From: Thermodesulfobacteriota bacterium
GTDB taxonomy: Bacteria; Desulfobacterota; UBA8473
Reading direction: 5' to 3'
DNA length: 64,000 nt
NCBI GenBank assembly: GCA_040757775.1
Contig: JBFLWQ010000002.1
Location: 1 to 64,000 of the forward strand
The notes under the pieces are model-generated. The model saw nothing but the letters and a program-made list of their open reading frames with translations, was not told the origin of the DNA and searched no databases. Of the stretch, positions 19,285 to 28,981 are shown piece by piece. Position numbers and translations under genes: made by a program. The stretch's first letter is position 1; the number at the start of each line of letters is the position of its first letter.

Positions 19285-20484
19285 TTACTGAGTAATTTCT
19301 ACTAAGATTTCTTCAAGCTTTTGAGCTACAACATCCCATGAGTAGTTATCTACAGCAAACTGTCTGCATTTACCTCTCAAATCCTCCATAGTAGATTTTC
19401 GATTCAAGAAATAAAGAATCCTTTCCGAAATATCTTTTGGCTCAGTTCCTTCAAACAAGAGCCTCTCATCTAATCCCTCCAGAATTTCCTTTGTCCCTCC
19501 AATGGGTGTCCCCAGTACCGGTGTGCCACAGGAAAGAGACTCAACAGTTACCAGACCGAAACCTTCCATTATTTTGGTAGGTAAGATAAAAAGGTCTGCG
19601 GTTTGATAATACAAAGGCAGTTTGTCTTCCGGAATAAAACCTTCAAATCGAATAAACAAATCCAGTTCTAATTGTTTAACCAATCCCTTTAGTCTTTCTT
19701 CTAAAGCCCCCTCCCCTCCTAAAATTAGGTAGACGTCCTTTTTTTGCCTAACAATATCAACCATAGCATAAATAAGGTTCTCAAGCCCCATCCTTGGAAC
19801 AAGATTACGAACGGATAGGAGCAAGGTTTTTTCAACGGGTACTCTTAGCTCTTTTTTCAGTTTTAATCTATCGGATAAAGGTGTAAAACAATCAGTGTCC
19901 ACACCACCAGGAATCACAACAACCTTTTCATCAGCAATACCATGACATTCTATAAGCTCTCTTTTCATATATTCGCTCAGTGTTCTGATCTTTTCACATT
20001 TCTTTAAATTGTATCTTTCTATTCCCTTCCTGAAATAGGAGTTCAGCTTATAATTCCACTTCCCCCATGGAGTAGATAAAGGTCTGTTACGCATTTCATA
20101 CTCTTTAAAGGCTGGAGAATGGAATGTATAAACTTTTTTTATCTTTCTGCTCTTACTGGATAGATTAACTCCCAAAGCAGAGAAAGGTTGGTGAAAGTTT
20201 ATTAGATCGAAACATTTGCCTTTCACTATTCTCTCAAATAACCTCCTGGAATTAAAAATCGAAGATGTAATATATGTAAAAGTGTTATTTTCAACAATTT
20301 TATATCGGAATTCTTTTATTCCTTCGACTATTTCTTCGGCCAAATCTGAGTTTGGAACCTGTCTGGTCAACACCCAAACATCATGTCCCTTTTGCTTCAG
20401 TTTCTTACTCTCTTCATGGAGAACCCTGGGAGCCCCTCCAATAACATTCTTTATGGAAACATCAGCAACCATTAGAATATTCAC
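19285..20484 (-). CDS. Glycosyltransferase family 4
   Basis: This 399-residue GT-B enzyme has the N-terminal GGAPRVLHEESKKL motif and the C-terminal donor-site block PTKIMEGFGLVTVESLSCGTPVLG, containing the GT4 E-x7-E pair, followed by GGTKEIL. It lies between another GT4 and asnB on the same strand. It probably elongates the repeat unit. Specificity is not readable from sequence. Confidence 0.9.
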   Translation of the reverse strand: MNILMVADVSIKNVIGGAPRVLHEESKKLKQKGHDVWVLTRQVPNSDLAEEIVEGIKEFRYKIVENNTFTYITSSIFNSRRLFERIVKGKCFDLINFHQPFSALGVNLSSKSRKIKKVYTFHSPAFKEYEMRNRPLSTPWGKWNYKLNSYFRKGIERYNLKKCEKIRTLSEYMKRELIECHGIADEKVVVIPGGVDTDCFTPLSDRLKLKKELRVPVEKTLLLSVRNLVPRMGLENLIYAMVDIVRQKKDVYLILGGEGALEERLKGLVKQLELDLFIRFEGFIPEDKLPLYYQTADLFILPTKIMEGFGLVTVESLSCGTPVLGTPIGGTKEILEGLDERLLFEGTEPKDISERILYFLNRKSTMEDLRGKCRQFAVDNYSWDVVAQKLEEILVEITQ

Positions 20485-20501
20485 TTAATAAAACCTGCAA
20501 G

Positions 20502-22514
20502 TTAATTATGAGGGAAATACCTTTCATGCCAGTATTGGAAGACAATAAGATTCCAGAGTTTCCAGGAAGTGTCAGACCATTGGTTAAAAAGGCTCTGTTT
20601 TAATCTTTCAACTTCCATTTGGTTAAATATGCCTTGTTTATTGAGCCGCTCTGTGGAGAGGTACTCATCAATCAGGAATCTTAGTTCCCCTTTAAGCCAT
20701 TTACCTATAGGCATCTCAAAACCCCACTTAGGACGATTGTGAAGGCTTTTGGGAAGAATATCCCTGAAGGTTTCCAGAAGGATGTATTTTCTTTTCCTTC
20801 CTCTTAGTTTTAAGCTACCTTCCATCTCAAACGAAGCCTCTACTACCCGGTAATCGAGAAAAGGAACTCTGACTTCCAACGAATTTCTCATGCTCATCCA
20901 ATCCACTTTGGTGAGCATGTCTCCCGGAAGGGAATATTTAACATCCACATAAAGCATCCTATTTAAGTCATCGCCAGAAAAATTACAGAATCCTTCTTCA
21001 ATTAATTTTTCCCCCCTGTTCAAAGTAAGTGCTTTTCCCCCTCCAATTACCCTCTCTAAAAGCCTGACTCGTTCCTTTTGAGGAAATATCTCTGCCCAGG
21101 AAAAAAATCTCTGGGATAGGTTTTTATCGGCGCCTTCCAGAAACTTTTTAGCCCGTCGAATGTATTCGAGAAGCTTACTATCACGGGAATCAGGGAGTAC
21201 CTTCAAAAAAGGTTCAATCATTTTACGCCTAAAAAATGGGGGAAGAAGAAGATAGTATTTTTTAAAGTATTCTCCCAGGTACATCCTGTATCCAGCAAAT
21301 AGTTCATCGGAACCGTCTCCTGCAAGAGCGACAGTAACAAGCTTTCTGGTTTCCCTGGAAACTAGAAAAGTAGGTACAGATGAGGAATCGGCAAAGGGTT
21401 CATCAAAGGAGGAAATAACTGTTGGGAAGACATCCAGAATGTCTTTATAGGTAAGTTTAAATTCGTAATGCTCCGTGTGGTTAAGTTGAGCCACCTCACG
21501 GGCATATTTAGTCTCATCAAACAGTTCAAGGTCTTCATATCCTATTGAAAAGGTTTTTACTGGTTTGCTGGAATTTCTGGCCATTAACCCTACGATTATG
21601 CTGGAATCAATACCTCCGCTCAAAAAAGCGCCAAGCGGAACATCAGAGATCATTCTCATTTTCACTGAATCTTCTATTAAATCAAAGAGTCTCTTTTTGT
21701 AATACTCAGTATCCTTTTCAATGGCATTTTTCTCGTTATTCTTTTCAGGGGAACTGTGATGAATATCCCAATACTGCTCAACCCTTAATTTATCATCTTC
21801 CATTACCAGATAATACCCTGGCTCCAACTTTTTGATCCCTTTAAATATAGTCCAGGGGGCAGGGATATAATTAAATGTCAGATATAGATTCAGGGCATCC
21901 CAGTCAATCTCTTTAGGGACAGAAGGGTCTTCCAGGATGCTTTTTATCTCTGAGGCAAATAATATTTTCCTTTTATCGTTATAATAAACAAGGGGCTTTA
22001 TCCCTAGCCTATCCCGAACCAAAAACAGCCTTTCATTATTCCCATCCCAGAGAGCAAAGGCAAACATACCATTCAACTTGTGGATACCATCTATTCCCTT
22101 TTCTTCATAAAGGTGTATTATAACCTCTGTATCTGAATTAGACTTAAACCTATGCCCTTGAGCCTCTAGTTCAGACTTTAGAACTTTAAAGTTATATATC
22201 TCTCCATTGTAGGTAATCCATATTCTTCCATCTTCGTTAGACATTGGTTGATGGCCGGAAGGAGAAAGATCGATGATACTCAACCTTTGGTGCCCCAGAC
22301 CTATATTGTAATCGTTATTCGTTGTTCGGGATTTTTTTTCACTATCCGTATAATTTACGATTAACGGTTCACGACTTGTACTTGATGACAGGAAAACCAT
22401 TCCACTATCATCAGGCCCCCGATGCTTCAAAACCGATGTCATCTTTTTCAGAAGCCCTTCATCAAAAGCTTCTGTTCGTTTTTCCTGATTAACAAAACCA
22501 CAAATCCCGCACAT
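20502..22514 (-). CDS. asnB: Asparagine synthetase (glutamine-hydrolysing) homologue
   Basis: The 670-residue protein starts MCGICGFV, with Cys2 as the glutaminase nucleophile, followed by the class II glutamine amidotransferase domain (GLGHQRLSIIDLS, YNGEIYN). The C-terminal synthetase domain has the PP-loop SGGIDSS and GDGSDELFAGY. Bacterial AsnB-type enzymes in surface-polysaccharide loci often amidate uronic acid or other carboxyl groups rather than make asparagine. With WbqC and other sugar-tailoring genes nearby, that is the likelier role here, though it is inference. It is slightly longer than the family norm, with an insert around residues 50-70. Confidence 0.9.
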   Translation of the reverse strand: MCGICGFVNQEKRTEAFDEGLLKKMTSVLKHRGPDDSGMVFLSSSTSREPLIVNYTDSEKKSRTTNNDYNIGLGHQRLSIIDLSPSGHQPMSNEDGRIWITYNGEIYNFKVLKSELEAQGHRFKSNSDTEVIIHLYEEKGIDGIHKLNGMFAFALWDGNNERLFLVRDRLGIKPLVYYNDKRKILFASEIKSILEDPSVPKEIDWDALNLYLTFNYIPAPWTIFKGIKKLEPGYYLVMEDDKLRVEQYWDIHHSSPEKNNEKNAIEKDTEYYKKRLFDLIEDSVKMRMISDVPLGAFLSGGIDSSIIVGLMARNSSKPVKTFSIGYEDLELFDETKYAREVAQLNHTEHYEFKLTYKDILDVFPTVISSFDEPFADSSSVPTFLVSRETRKLVTVALAGDGSDELFAGYRMYLGEYFKKYYLLLPPFFRRKMIEPFLKVLPDSRDSKLLEYIRRAKKFLEGADKNLSQRFFSWAEIFPQKERVRLLERVIGGGKALTLNRGEKLIEEGFCNFSGDDLNRMLYVDVKYSLPGDMLTKVDWMSMRNSLEVRVPFLDYRVVEASFEMEGSLKLRGRKRKYILLETFRDILPKSLHNRPKWGFEMPIGKWLKGELRFLIDEYLSTERLNKQGIFNQMEVERLKQSLFNQWSDTSWKLWNLIVFQYWHERYFPHN

Positions 22515-22525
22515 ACTGTTTCGTC

Positions 22526-23377
22526 CTATATCTTAATCGCTGTTACCTCCAATGAAGTACCTAGTAAGATTTTTTTGCCACTTATAACTCTAACAGCGTT
22601 GTCCACTAAATAAAGGAATTTCTTGAAATAATTGGCAACAGATGGATTAAAGAAAAGGTTATGGGGATCACCTTTAGAGGGAGGGGAATTTAAAATCATA
22701 ATCTCGGAAAACCCAAAATCTGACAAAAGTCTCTTGATGTACTTTGAACTGAAGGAATACTGATGGAAAACCAGAAATCTGAGAGCAAAATTGGTAAATC
22801 CGAGTTTTGAAGCCAACCTGTAAATTCGGGTGTGGACAGAACCATTTGGAAAACGGACATAAATAAGACCTTGCGATTTGAGTAGGTGTTTTGCCAGTTC
22901 AATCTCCTTCCACGGTTCAACTAAATGATCAAGGACGTTAATGAAAGTAATTACGTCAAATTTGTTATTCTCATTATACTCTAGAAGGGTACCATTAAAA
23001 ACATCAAGGGCATTTTGATTTCTTGCAACTTCAACTGATTTCATTGATGGTTCTATCCCTTTTACCTTCCATCCCTTTTTTTGAGCAGCTACCAGAAAAA
23101 ATCCACAGCCAGTACCCACATCCAATATCTTGCCAACCTTTTTCCTTGCTTCTATCAAATCTAATATATGATCATATAACTTATTCCTTCTGCCTTCAAT
23201 CTGATCAGCAGAATATCGGGCAAAATAATCATCTTGATATGCCGAAAGGAAATCTTCGTAATTTCCCAGGATGTATTTATAGATAAGGTTACATTCTCTA
23301 CATAGATTAAAGATTCTTGAAAAGACTTTAAAGTAAAAAAAAGTTTTATTACTACCACAATAAGGACAAAATTCCAT
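22526..23377 (-). CDS. SAM-dependent methyltransferase with N-terminal Cys motif
   Basis: I place the start at ATG 23377 (MEFCPYCGSNK), which leaves one base after the upstream glycosyltransferase stop. A longer reading would overlap that gene by about 60 bases. The N-terminus has CPYCG...CRECN, a likely zinc-binding knuckle found in many polysaccharide-locus methyltransferases. It is followed by the class I SAM motif ILDVGTGCGFFLVAA and the post-motifs FDVITFINVLDHL. It probably methylates a sugar of the exopolysaccharide. Confidence 0.84.
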   Translation of the reverse strand: MEFCPYCGSNKTFFYFKVFSRIFNLCRECNLIYKYILGNYEDFLSAYQDDYFARYSADQIEGRRNKLYDHILDLIEARKKVGKILDVGTGCGFFLVAAQKKGWKVKGIEPSMKSVEVARNQNALDVFNGTLLEYNENNKFDVITFINVLDHLVEPWKEIELAKHLLKSQGLIYVRFPNGSVHTRIYRLASKLGFTNFALRFLVFHQYSFSSKYIKRLLSDFGFSEIMILNSPPSKGDPHNLFFNPSVANYFKKFLYLVDNAVRVISGKKILLGTSLEVTAIKI

Positions 23378-23378
23378 T

Positions 23379-24509
23379 TTAATTGGTTTCCATAAGAGAG
23401 AAATAGACCTTTTCAATTTCTGAGACCATCTTTTCAATCGAAAATTCCTCTTCTACCTTTTTTCTAGCAGCTAATCCCATTTCTTTCGCTTTTTCTCTAT
23501 TATTAATGAGTGTTATAATTGCTTGTGCTATAGCACTGGGATTTTTTGGCGGGATCAGGATTCCATTTATTCCATCCGTTATTTGTTCGGTTATACCGTT
23601 AATATTTGTCGCGATGATCGGCTTTGCCATAGCCATAGCCTCTAGCGTTATCATTGGGAATCCTTCTAAAAGCGAAGGGATTACTATGATATCAATTGCA
23701 GATAATACCTCTTTTATATCAGTTCGAAACCCAGTAAAAATTACTTTATCTTCAACTCTTAACTCTTTACTTTTAACTTTTAACTTGCCTTTTAATGGTC
23801 CTTCTCCCACAATCAAAAACCTTGCCTCTGGATACTCTTTTATAACATTAGATGCAGCCTCAATTAGATACTCAAATCCCTTTTGCCAGACCATCCGTCC
23901 AATGGTACCTATAACAAATATCTCATTTTTGATCTCCAATTTTTTTCTTATCTCGCTTGGAGACTGACAGAAAACATCAGGGGTGTAAGCATCAAGTTCA
24001 ACTCCATTATATATCTTGATTACCTTATTTAAAGGAATCCTGCGGTCATCAATTAAAGTCTTTTTCAGAGACTCAGATACCACGATAAAACGGTCAACGA
24101 ATCTTTCAGAAAATCGGTCAAATATGCGGTAGATTTTTTTTCTTAAAATACTAACATCATATCCCTCAACAGGCATTTGTATAGTAGAGACAAGATGTGA
24201 TCTGCGAGTACCTCTCACAGCAACTCTTGAGAAAAAGTCGGCTCTAGCCCCCTGACTGTGAACGATATGAACACATTCCTTCTTTATAATCCGCATTAGT
24301 TTTAAAATAGTAAAGGGATTGAACCTATTCTCCATATTTACAGGTTCAAAGTGTATACGCATCTCCCCAAGCTTTTTTCCAAACTCTCCATAGGGTTTAG
24401 AAGCGGTATAAATGGTGTATTTCTCTTTATCTAATCCCTTAATGATCTGAAGAAAACCCTTTTCTCCACCTCCAAACTCAAGGTTATCAATAACATATAG
24501 AATTTTCAT
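23379..24509 (-). CDS. Glycosyltransferase family 4
   Basis: This 376-residue GT-B glycosyltransferase starts MKILYVIDNLEFGGGEKGFLQ. It has IVHSQGARADFFSR in the acceptor domain, IGTIGRMVWQKGF, and the donor E-x7-E block PSLLEGFPMITLEAMAMAKPIIA. It overlaps the upstream methyltransferase gene by 4 bases (ATGA). It is part of a tightly coupled glycosyltransferase/methyltransferase string. Confidence 0.9.
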   Translation of the reverse strand: MKILYVIDNLEFGGGEKGFLQIIKGLDKEKYTIYTASKPYGEFGKKLGEMRIHFEPVNMENRFNPFTILKLMRIIKKECVHIVHSQGARADFFSRVAVRGTRRSHLVSTIQMPVEGYDVSILRKKIYRIFDRFSERFVDRFIVVSESLKKTLIDDRRIPLNKVIKIYNGVELDAYTPDVFCQSPSEIRKKLEIKNEIFVIGTIGRMVWQKGFEYLIEAASNVIKEYPEARFLIVGEGPLKGKLKVKSKELRVEDKVIFTGFRTDIKEVLSAIDIIVIPSLLEGFPMITLEAMAMAKPIIATNINGITEQITDGINGILIPPKNPSAIAQAIITLINNREKAKEMGLAARKKVEEEFSIEKMVSEIEKVYFSLMETN

Positions 24510-25324
24510 AGTTTTTTAAGTGTAAATTTTAAGCCACAACCAATCTGTTTACTATCATTGAAAGCACTTTTAAAAAAGAAGTAAGCTATCTTTACCAGGA
24601 GTTTTGTAGAAAAAGGCTTCCACTTCAAAAAAAGTTTCACCCATAACAAATTAAATAGAGAAAAGGGCAGGAACAGGTCAAAAATATTCATGATTTTTTC
24701 TGGAAAATAGTGTTCGAATTCAATCACCTTAAAACCATTTTTAGCTAGTATTTCTTTCCATTCTTCGAGAGAAAATAGATTTTTATGATTAAAAATCTGA
24801 TTGATTGTTTTGGAATAAAAACCGGCTATTCCAGAAAGCCTCAATTTGGCTAATATCTTACTGTAAAAAAGGGTATCTCCAAAGGCTTCGGTATAAGTGG
24901 TAAAAATAAGTGTTCCATCTTTTTTTAAAATCCGATGTATTTCTTTGAGTGCTTTATTTAAATCGGTTAAATGTTCTAAAACTGAATTACTAAAAATAGT
25001 GGAAAAAGATCCATCCTTAAAAGAGATTTGTTCTATATTACTAGCTACTAAATATTTATATTTAGAAGTTTTTTTAGCTTCTCTTATTTCCTTGGATGAA
25101 ATATCCAAACCTGTATCTATAGTATCCTCAAACAGGATAGATGTGAATAAACCGTTTCCACAACCGATATCTAATACGGGTCGTAAATAATCTTCTTTTG
25201 ATAATTCATGGCATTCAGCAGCCCTAATTAAAGCCAATGAGATTGGAGCTTTTTCCAGATATTTTTTGAGAAATTCTTTTTTAAAGGTTTCTGCTTGTGG
25301 AGTTTTATTTAGGCTATTTTTCAA
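24506..25324 (-). CDS. SAM-dependent methyltransferase
   Basis: The 272 residues include a class I SAM-binding core (VLDIGCGNGLFTSILF, about residue 48), followed by the acidic and post-I motifs (TIFSNSVLEHLTDLNKAL and LKKDGTLIFTTYT). The C-terminal 70 residues are rich in aromatic and basic residues and may contact membrane or lipid-linked substrate. It overlaps both neighbours by 4 bases. It is likely a sugar O-methyltransferase or a tailoring enzyme. Substrate unknown. Confidence 0.84.
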   Translation of the reverse strand: MKNSLNKTPQAETFKKEFLKKYLEKAPISLALIRAAECHELSKEDYLRPVLDIGCGNGLFTSILFEDTIDTGLDISSKEIREAKKTSKYKYLVASNIEQISFKDGSFSTIFSNSVLEHLTDLNKALKEIHRILKKDGTLIFTTYTEAFGDTLFYSKILAKLRLSGIAGFYSKTINQIFNHKNLFSLEEWKEILAKNGFKVIEFEHYFPEKIMNIFDLFLPFSLFNLLWVKLFLKWKPFSTKLLVKIAYFFFKSAFNDSKQIGCGLKFTLKKL

Positions 25325-26586
25325 TTTTTTATTGCCTTTAGAATTAATTCAGATTTGAATACATAACGATAATTATCTAAAACAAACCCTTTTGATTTTA
25401 ACCTTTCAATCAGGCTATTTTTTGTATATTTAGTTACATATTGATGGGCATAAATACCTGGAAGTAGTTTCTCGTAAAACTTCTCTATTATATGCCATAG
25501 AATCTTTTTATAGTCAGGAGTACAAATTATTAAGCATCCTCCCTCTTTTAGAACTCTGTTGATTTCATTAAAATTGAAATCATCTTCAGGGATGTGTTCT
25601 AAGATGCTCGAACAGATGATAAAATCAAATTCTTTATCCTTGAAAGGGATCTGATCCGTATTCCCCGCAACCACAGGAAGATTCGTTTTCTTTAAGTACC
25701 GAAGTTTTTTGACAACAAAATCGTAACAAATTGTATTTGGAAAATTCAGAGAAAATTTAGATACGCTGTATCCAATATTGAGAATTCTTCCTGTATCTGT
25801 CCCCAAAAAATTAATTATATCAAGATATTTTTCCCTCTGCCAATATCTTTGTAAAGGAATACTGCTATTATATGCCTTGTCTTCATAATCAGCCGAAAAT
25901 AATGAATTTCTTATTTGCCACATCTTAAATAAGGTTTTTAGATAGGAAATGGCAAACTTAAAAAACTTAACATGAGACTTTCCTGATTTCCGGGGATAGT
26001 AATGGAAAGGTATTTCCATTACAGACCAGGCATTAGCATGTGTCTTTATAATAATTTCCTCCAATATCTCATAGCCCTGTGATGTTAAATTTATTTCTCT
26101 AAGAATTTTTTTATTATACAATCTGAAACCACTGGATATGTCTTTGTATGGCAATTCTAAAATTATAGTAAAAACCTTATTAAGGACAACACTTAATATT
26201 TTTCTTAATAAGGGCATATTTGCGTGGCCTCCATCTATATACCTGGAAGCTATTATCAATTCAGCTTCATGATGATGCGATAACAATAACTCAATAAATT
26301 TTGGATCATGGGAAAAATCAGCATCCATAGTTAAAAGAATATCACCTTTTGCATGATTGAATCCCTCTTTTAAGGCTTCACCGTAACCTGGTTTTTTTTG
26401 TTGTATAACTATAGCTCCACATTTCAAAGCCTTCGTCTGGGTATTATCTTTTGACCCTCCATCAACTACAATAATTTCATAGTTATATTCAGTAGTTTGC
26501 TTTAATAAAATATCTTTTACACGTTGGAGTAATTCTTCAATATTTTCTTCTTCATTGAGAGTAGGAATAATGACCGATATTTCCAT
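25321..26586 (-). CDS. Fused GT2 glycosyltransferase-methyltransferase
   Basis: Residues 1-225 form a GT2 dolichyl-phosphate-mannose-synthase-like domain: VIIPTLNEEENIEELL, VVDGGSKDNT, LTMDADFSHDP (DxD) and SSGFRLYNK. Residues about 245-421 form a class I methyltransferase: RILNIGYSVSKF as a degenerate motif I, then FDFIICSSILEHIPEDD and GGCLIICTPDY. Motif I lacks the usual GxGxG glycines, so SAM binding may be weakened. The join is within a single open frame with no sign of frameshift. It resembles polyprenyl-phosphate sugar synthases feeding GT39-like membrane enzymes, and such an enzyme is encoded directly downstream. Confidence 0.85.
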   Translation of the reverse strand: MEISVIIPTLNEEENIEELLQRVKDILLKQTTEYNYEIIVVDGGSKDNTQTKALKCGAIVIQQKKPGYGEALKEGFNHAKGDILLTMDADFSHDPKFIELLLSHHHEAELIIASRYIDGGHANMPLLRKILSVVLNKVFTIILELPYKDISSGFRLYNKKILREINLTSQGYEILEEIIIKTHANAWSVMEIPFHYYPRKSGKSHVKFFKFAISYLKTLFKMWQIRNSLFSADYEDKAYNSSIPLQRYWQREKYLDIINFLGTDTGRILNIGYSVSKFSLNFPNTICYDFVVKKLRYLKKTNLPVVAGNTDQIPFKDKEFDFIICSSILEHIPEDDFNFNEINRVLKEGGCLIICTPDYKKILWHIIEKFYEKLLPGIYAHQYVTKYTKNSLIERLKSKGFVLDNYRYVFKSELILKAIKN

Positions 26587-26592
26587 TTTAAA

Positions 26593-28230
26593 TCAATATG
26601 CTCTTCTATTCGTAGCTGCTAAATACTCTGTTTTGTAGTGTTCAGGAAGAAACTCAACAGGCAAAAATTTCCTGGTGAAGTTGAAATATATGTTGAATTT
26701 TCCGATTTGTTGAACTTGATAGGTGATCCCTGTTCTTTGTAGATAGTCCCTGAGTGTTTTGTCGAGTAAATTTGTTATAGAATATATATAAAAAATATCC
26801 GGAGACCTCTCTACCTCTTTATTAAATCTCGGTATAAGGTTGTAAAAGGAGGGCCCCTCTAAGAAAGGACCTCCTAAGGTAGACATAATGATTTTCTTTT
26901 GAGACAAGAAAATAATAGGATAAGCAACATTATGTTCCGCGTACCCTCTGGTCAATTGGTTTTCTTGTAGAAAGCTAACTATGTAGTTGTTTTCTGGGAT
27001 AAAATCCTCTAACTCTTTTGTAAACATTTTCTTTATTGAGAAGATATTCAATGTGATGAGAAAAATTATCAGAGGAAATAATATTTTTTTGCTTAAATTT
27101 TTCAATGTTAAAGAAATAAGGACTGGAATAATAAAATAGAACGGCAGGAGGTATCTATCCTGTTTAAGTCCAGAAATAAAGACTATAACTGAAACTGCTA
27201 ATAGAATATAAATCTGTTTTTTAACATTAGATTCAACCTTTCCAGAAAAAAGCCGATAAAATGAAAGCAATAATAATATCCCCCAAATAACTATTATTAA
27301 AAAATTCATTAAGGAATATCCGCCAATTAAATCCCTTTGTACCCCAAAGATAAGAGAAGCCATAATAGAAAGTCTTGGAAACAAACCGGCACCATATCCG
27401 GATGTTTTAAGAATCAAGGATTTTTTTATTACGGATAAAAGCCCTAACCTTGTATATTCATCACGACCACTTATATCAAATAAAAAACCAAACATAATTT
27501 TAATGTTGTGGAATTCATGCTTGATATTGTGAATAATTGAAGGAAGGGATCCTAAAACAAAAGATACAAAGACAATAAACAAAGAATATGTGAATATTTT
27601 AAAAGGGTATTCCCTTTTTATTTTAATTAGTAAGACCAGATTGATAACTAGGATAAATGAGAGGGAAAGTTGATGTAACCAGAAAGCAAACCCCGAAATA
27701 AATCCACACAGAAATAGACAGAGATATAGAGTCTTTTTGTCATCAATTTTTTTTGCTTGAAGGGGGAGAGATGTCAAAAAAATGAGACTAGAACTGATAA
27801 GAAAAAAAAGATATCCGGCACAGATTGCGGTTGTAAAAACAAAATAATAGGAAGGGAAAATAGCCCACAAAGATGTTATAAAACTCAGTTTTTTATCGTT
27901 AGTTACAGTAAGTACAGTAAAATAAACAACTAAAACAAATGGAGCAAAAATTATTATCCTGGAAAGGTGATAAACATAAGTAGAAATCCCCCCCAAAGCA
28001 AAAAAAATAGCAGTAAAAAATGTTTCTAAACTCCCTGTCCTATGTGCACCATAGAAAAAGATGGGAAATGTTTTGCCTTGGAGAATATCCACTGACATTA
28101 TTCCCCAAATTGCATTGTCTCCTGAAATCAAATTGAAAAACTTGTCATATAAAAGCATCCTCGATATTATGAGGACAAAAATCAGGCTGGTTATAATTAT
28201 TAAGGTTTGGTTTCTTTTAGATAAATTCAT
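26593..28230 (-). CDS. Multi-spanning GT39/ArnT-like membrane glycosyltransferase
   Basis: The protein has about 545 residues and at least eleven hydrophobic helices, with an extracytoplasmic loop after the first helix (SGDNAIWGIMSVDILQGK) that resembles the Asp-containing catalytic loop of GT39/GT83 (PMT, ArnT) enzymes. These use polyprenyl-phosphate sugars as donors on the outer face of the inner membrane. The gene follows a polyprenyl-phosphate-sugar-synthase-like gene, which fits. I take ATG 28230 (MNLSKRNQT), with AGGAAAG upstream. The longer reading would overlap the preceding gene by 20 bases. Confidence 0.75.
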   Translation of the reverse strand: MNLSKRNQTLIIITSLIFVLIISRMLLYDKFFNLISGDNAIWGIMSVDILQGKTFPIFFYGAHRTGSLETFFTAIFFALGGISTYVYHLSRIIIFAPFVLVVYFTVLTVTNDKKLSFITSLWAIFPSYYFVFTTAICAGYLFFLISSSLIFLTSLPLQAKKIDDKKTLYLCLFLCGFISGFAFWLHQLSLSFILVINLVLLIKIKREYPFKIFTYSLFIVFVSFVLGSLPSIIHNIKHEFHNIKIMFGFLFDISGRDEYTRLGLLSVIKKSLILKTSGYGAGLFPRLSIMASLIFGVQRDLIGGYSLMNFLIIVIWGILLLLSFYRLFSGKVESNVKKQIYILLAVSVIVFISGLKQDRYLLPFYFIIPVLISLTLKNLSKKILFPLIIFLITLNIFSIKKMFTKELEDFIPENNYIVSFLQENQLTRGYAEHNVAYPIIFLSQKKIIMSTLGGPFLEGPSFYNLIPRFNKEVERSPDIFYIYSITNLLDKTLRDYLQRTGITYQVQQIGKFNIYFNFTRKFLPVEFLPEHYKTEYLAATNRRAY

Positions 28231-28234
28231 TTGG

Positions 28235-28981
28235 TTAGTCAGCTTTCCTGGCAATGATCAACAAGGCATAGGAGCCTTCTTTGTTTTTCCATAGAGTATC
28301 TAGAAAACACAAAAATAAGAGGAGGGGCATAGAGAGGCGCTTTAAGTTTCGGTGTCTTTCCATCAGCATGTCCAGTTCCCAGGCTAGCTTGCCCCAAATG
28401 CCAAATGCGTATTTTGCGAGAATTATTTTGAATCCTATCTCCTTTAGTATAAAACATAGTTCACCAAGTTCATACTGGTCTCCTGTATGTTCCCTAATTG
28501 ACCACTCTATATATTTTCGGAAAAACCTTTCGGGAAGGAGATAACGATGGTCTTTCTCGCTTGGCATGGCTAAATAAAATATCCCTTCACTCTGTAGGGC
28601 GTGGTAAATGTTTTCCATAACCTTTTGGTTCCATGAGATATGTTCTAGAACATCTATTGAATAAATAAGGTCATATTCTTCATTCTCCTTTAATTCGAAA
28701 AGATCGCAACATACAAAACTAACGTTATCAATTTTTCTGTTTATCTTTTCTCGATTACAAAACTCGATATCATCTCTAGAGATATCACAACCAATGACCT
28801 GAGCCTGTGGGAATCTCTTGGCTAAAAAGAAAGTGAATAAGCCGGGACCACATCCGGCATCAAGGATTTTTGAGAAGGATTTATTTTTAAGAAATCTTTT
28901 CAGATAAAGAAAGCGGATAAACGTACTTATGTGGGCAGAAGGAAAGAAATTATAAAATATGGATTTAAGTAACCTCAACAT
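28235..28981 (-). CDS. SAM-dependent methyltransferase
   Basis: The 248 residues have motif I ILDAGCGPGLFTFFLA, followed by VIGCDISRDDIEF, YDLIYSIDVLEHI and GIFYLAMPSE, a standard class I fold. The N-terminal 30 residues are hydrophobic and aromatic and may be membrane-associated. It overlaps the start of the upstream glycosyltransferase gene by one base. It probably methylates or otherwise tailors the glycan. Substrate unknown. Confidence 0.83.
   Translation of the reverse strand: MLRLLKSIFYNFFPSAHISTFIRFLYLKRFLKNKSFSKILDAGCGPGLFTFFLAKRFPQAQVIGCDISRDDIEFCNREKINRKIDNVSFVCCDLFELKENEEYDLIYSIDVLEHISWNQKVMENIYHALQSEGIFYLAMPSEKDHRYLLPERFFRKYIEWSIREHTGDQYELGELCFILKEIGFKIILAKYAFGIWGKLAWELDMLMERHRNLKRLSMPLLLFLCFLDTLWKNKEGSYALLIIARKAD

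Noticed and set aside
23378-23437. Longer start for the methyltransferase gene, 20 residues upstream
   Set aside because: It would overlap the preceding glycosyltransferase gene by about 60 bases. The internal ATG at 23377 gives a family-typical CPYCG start.
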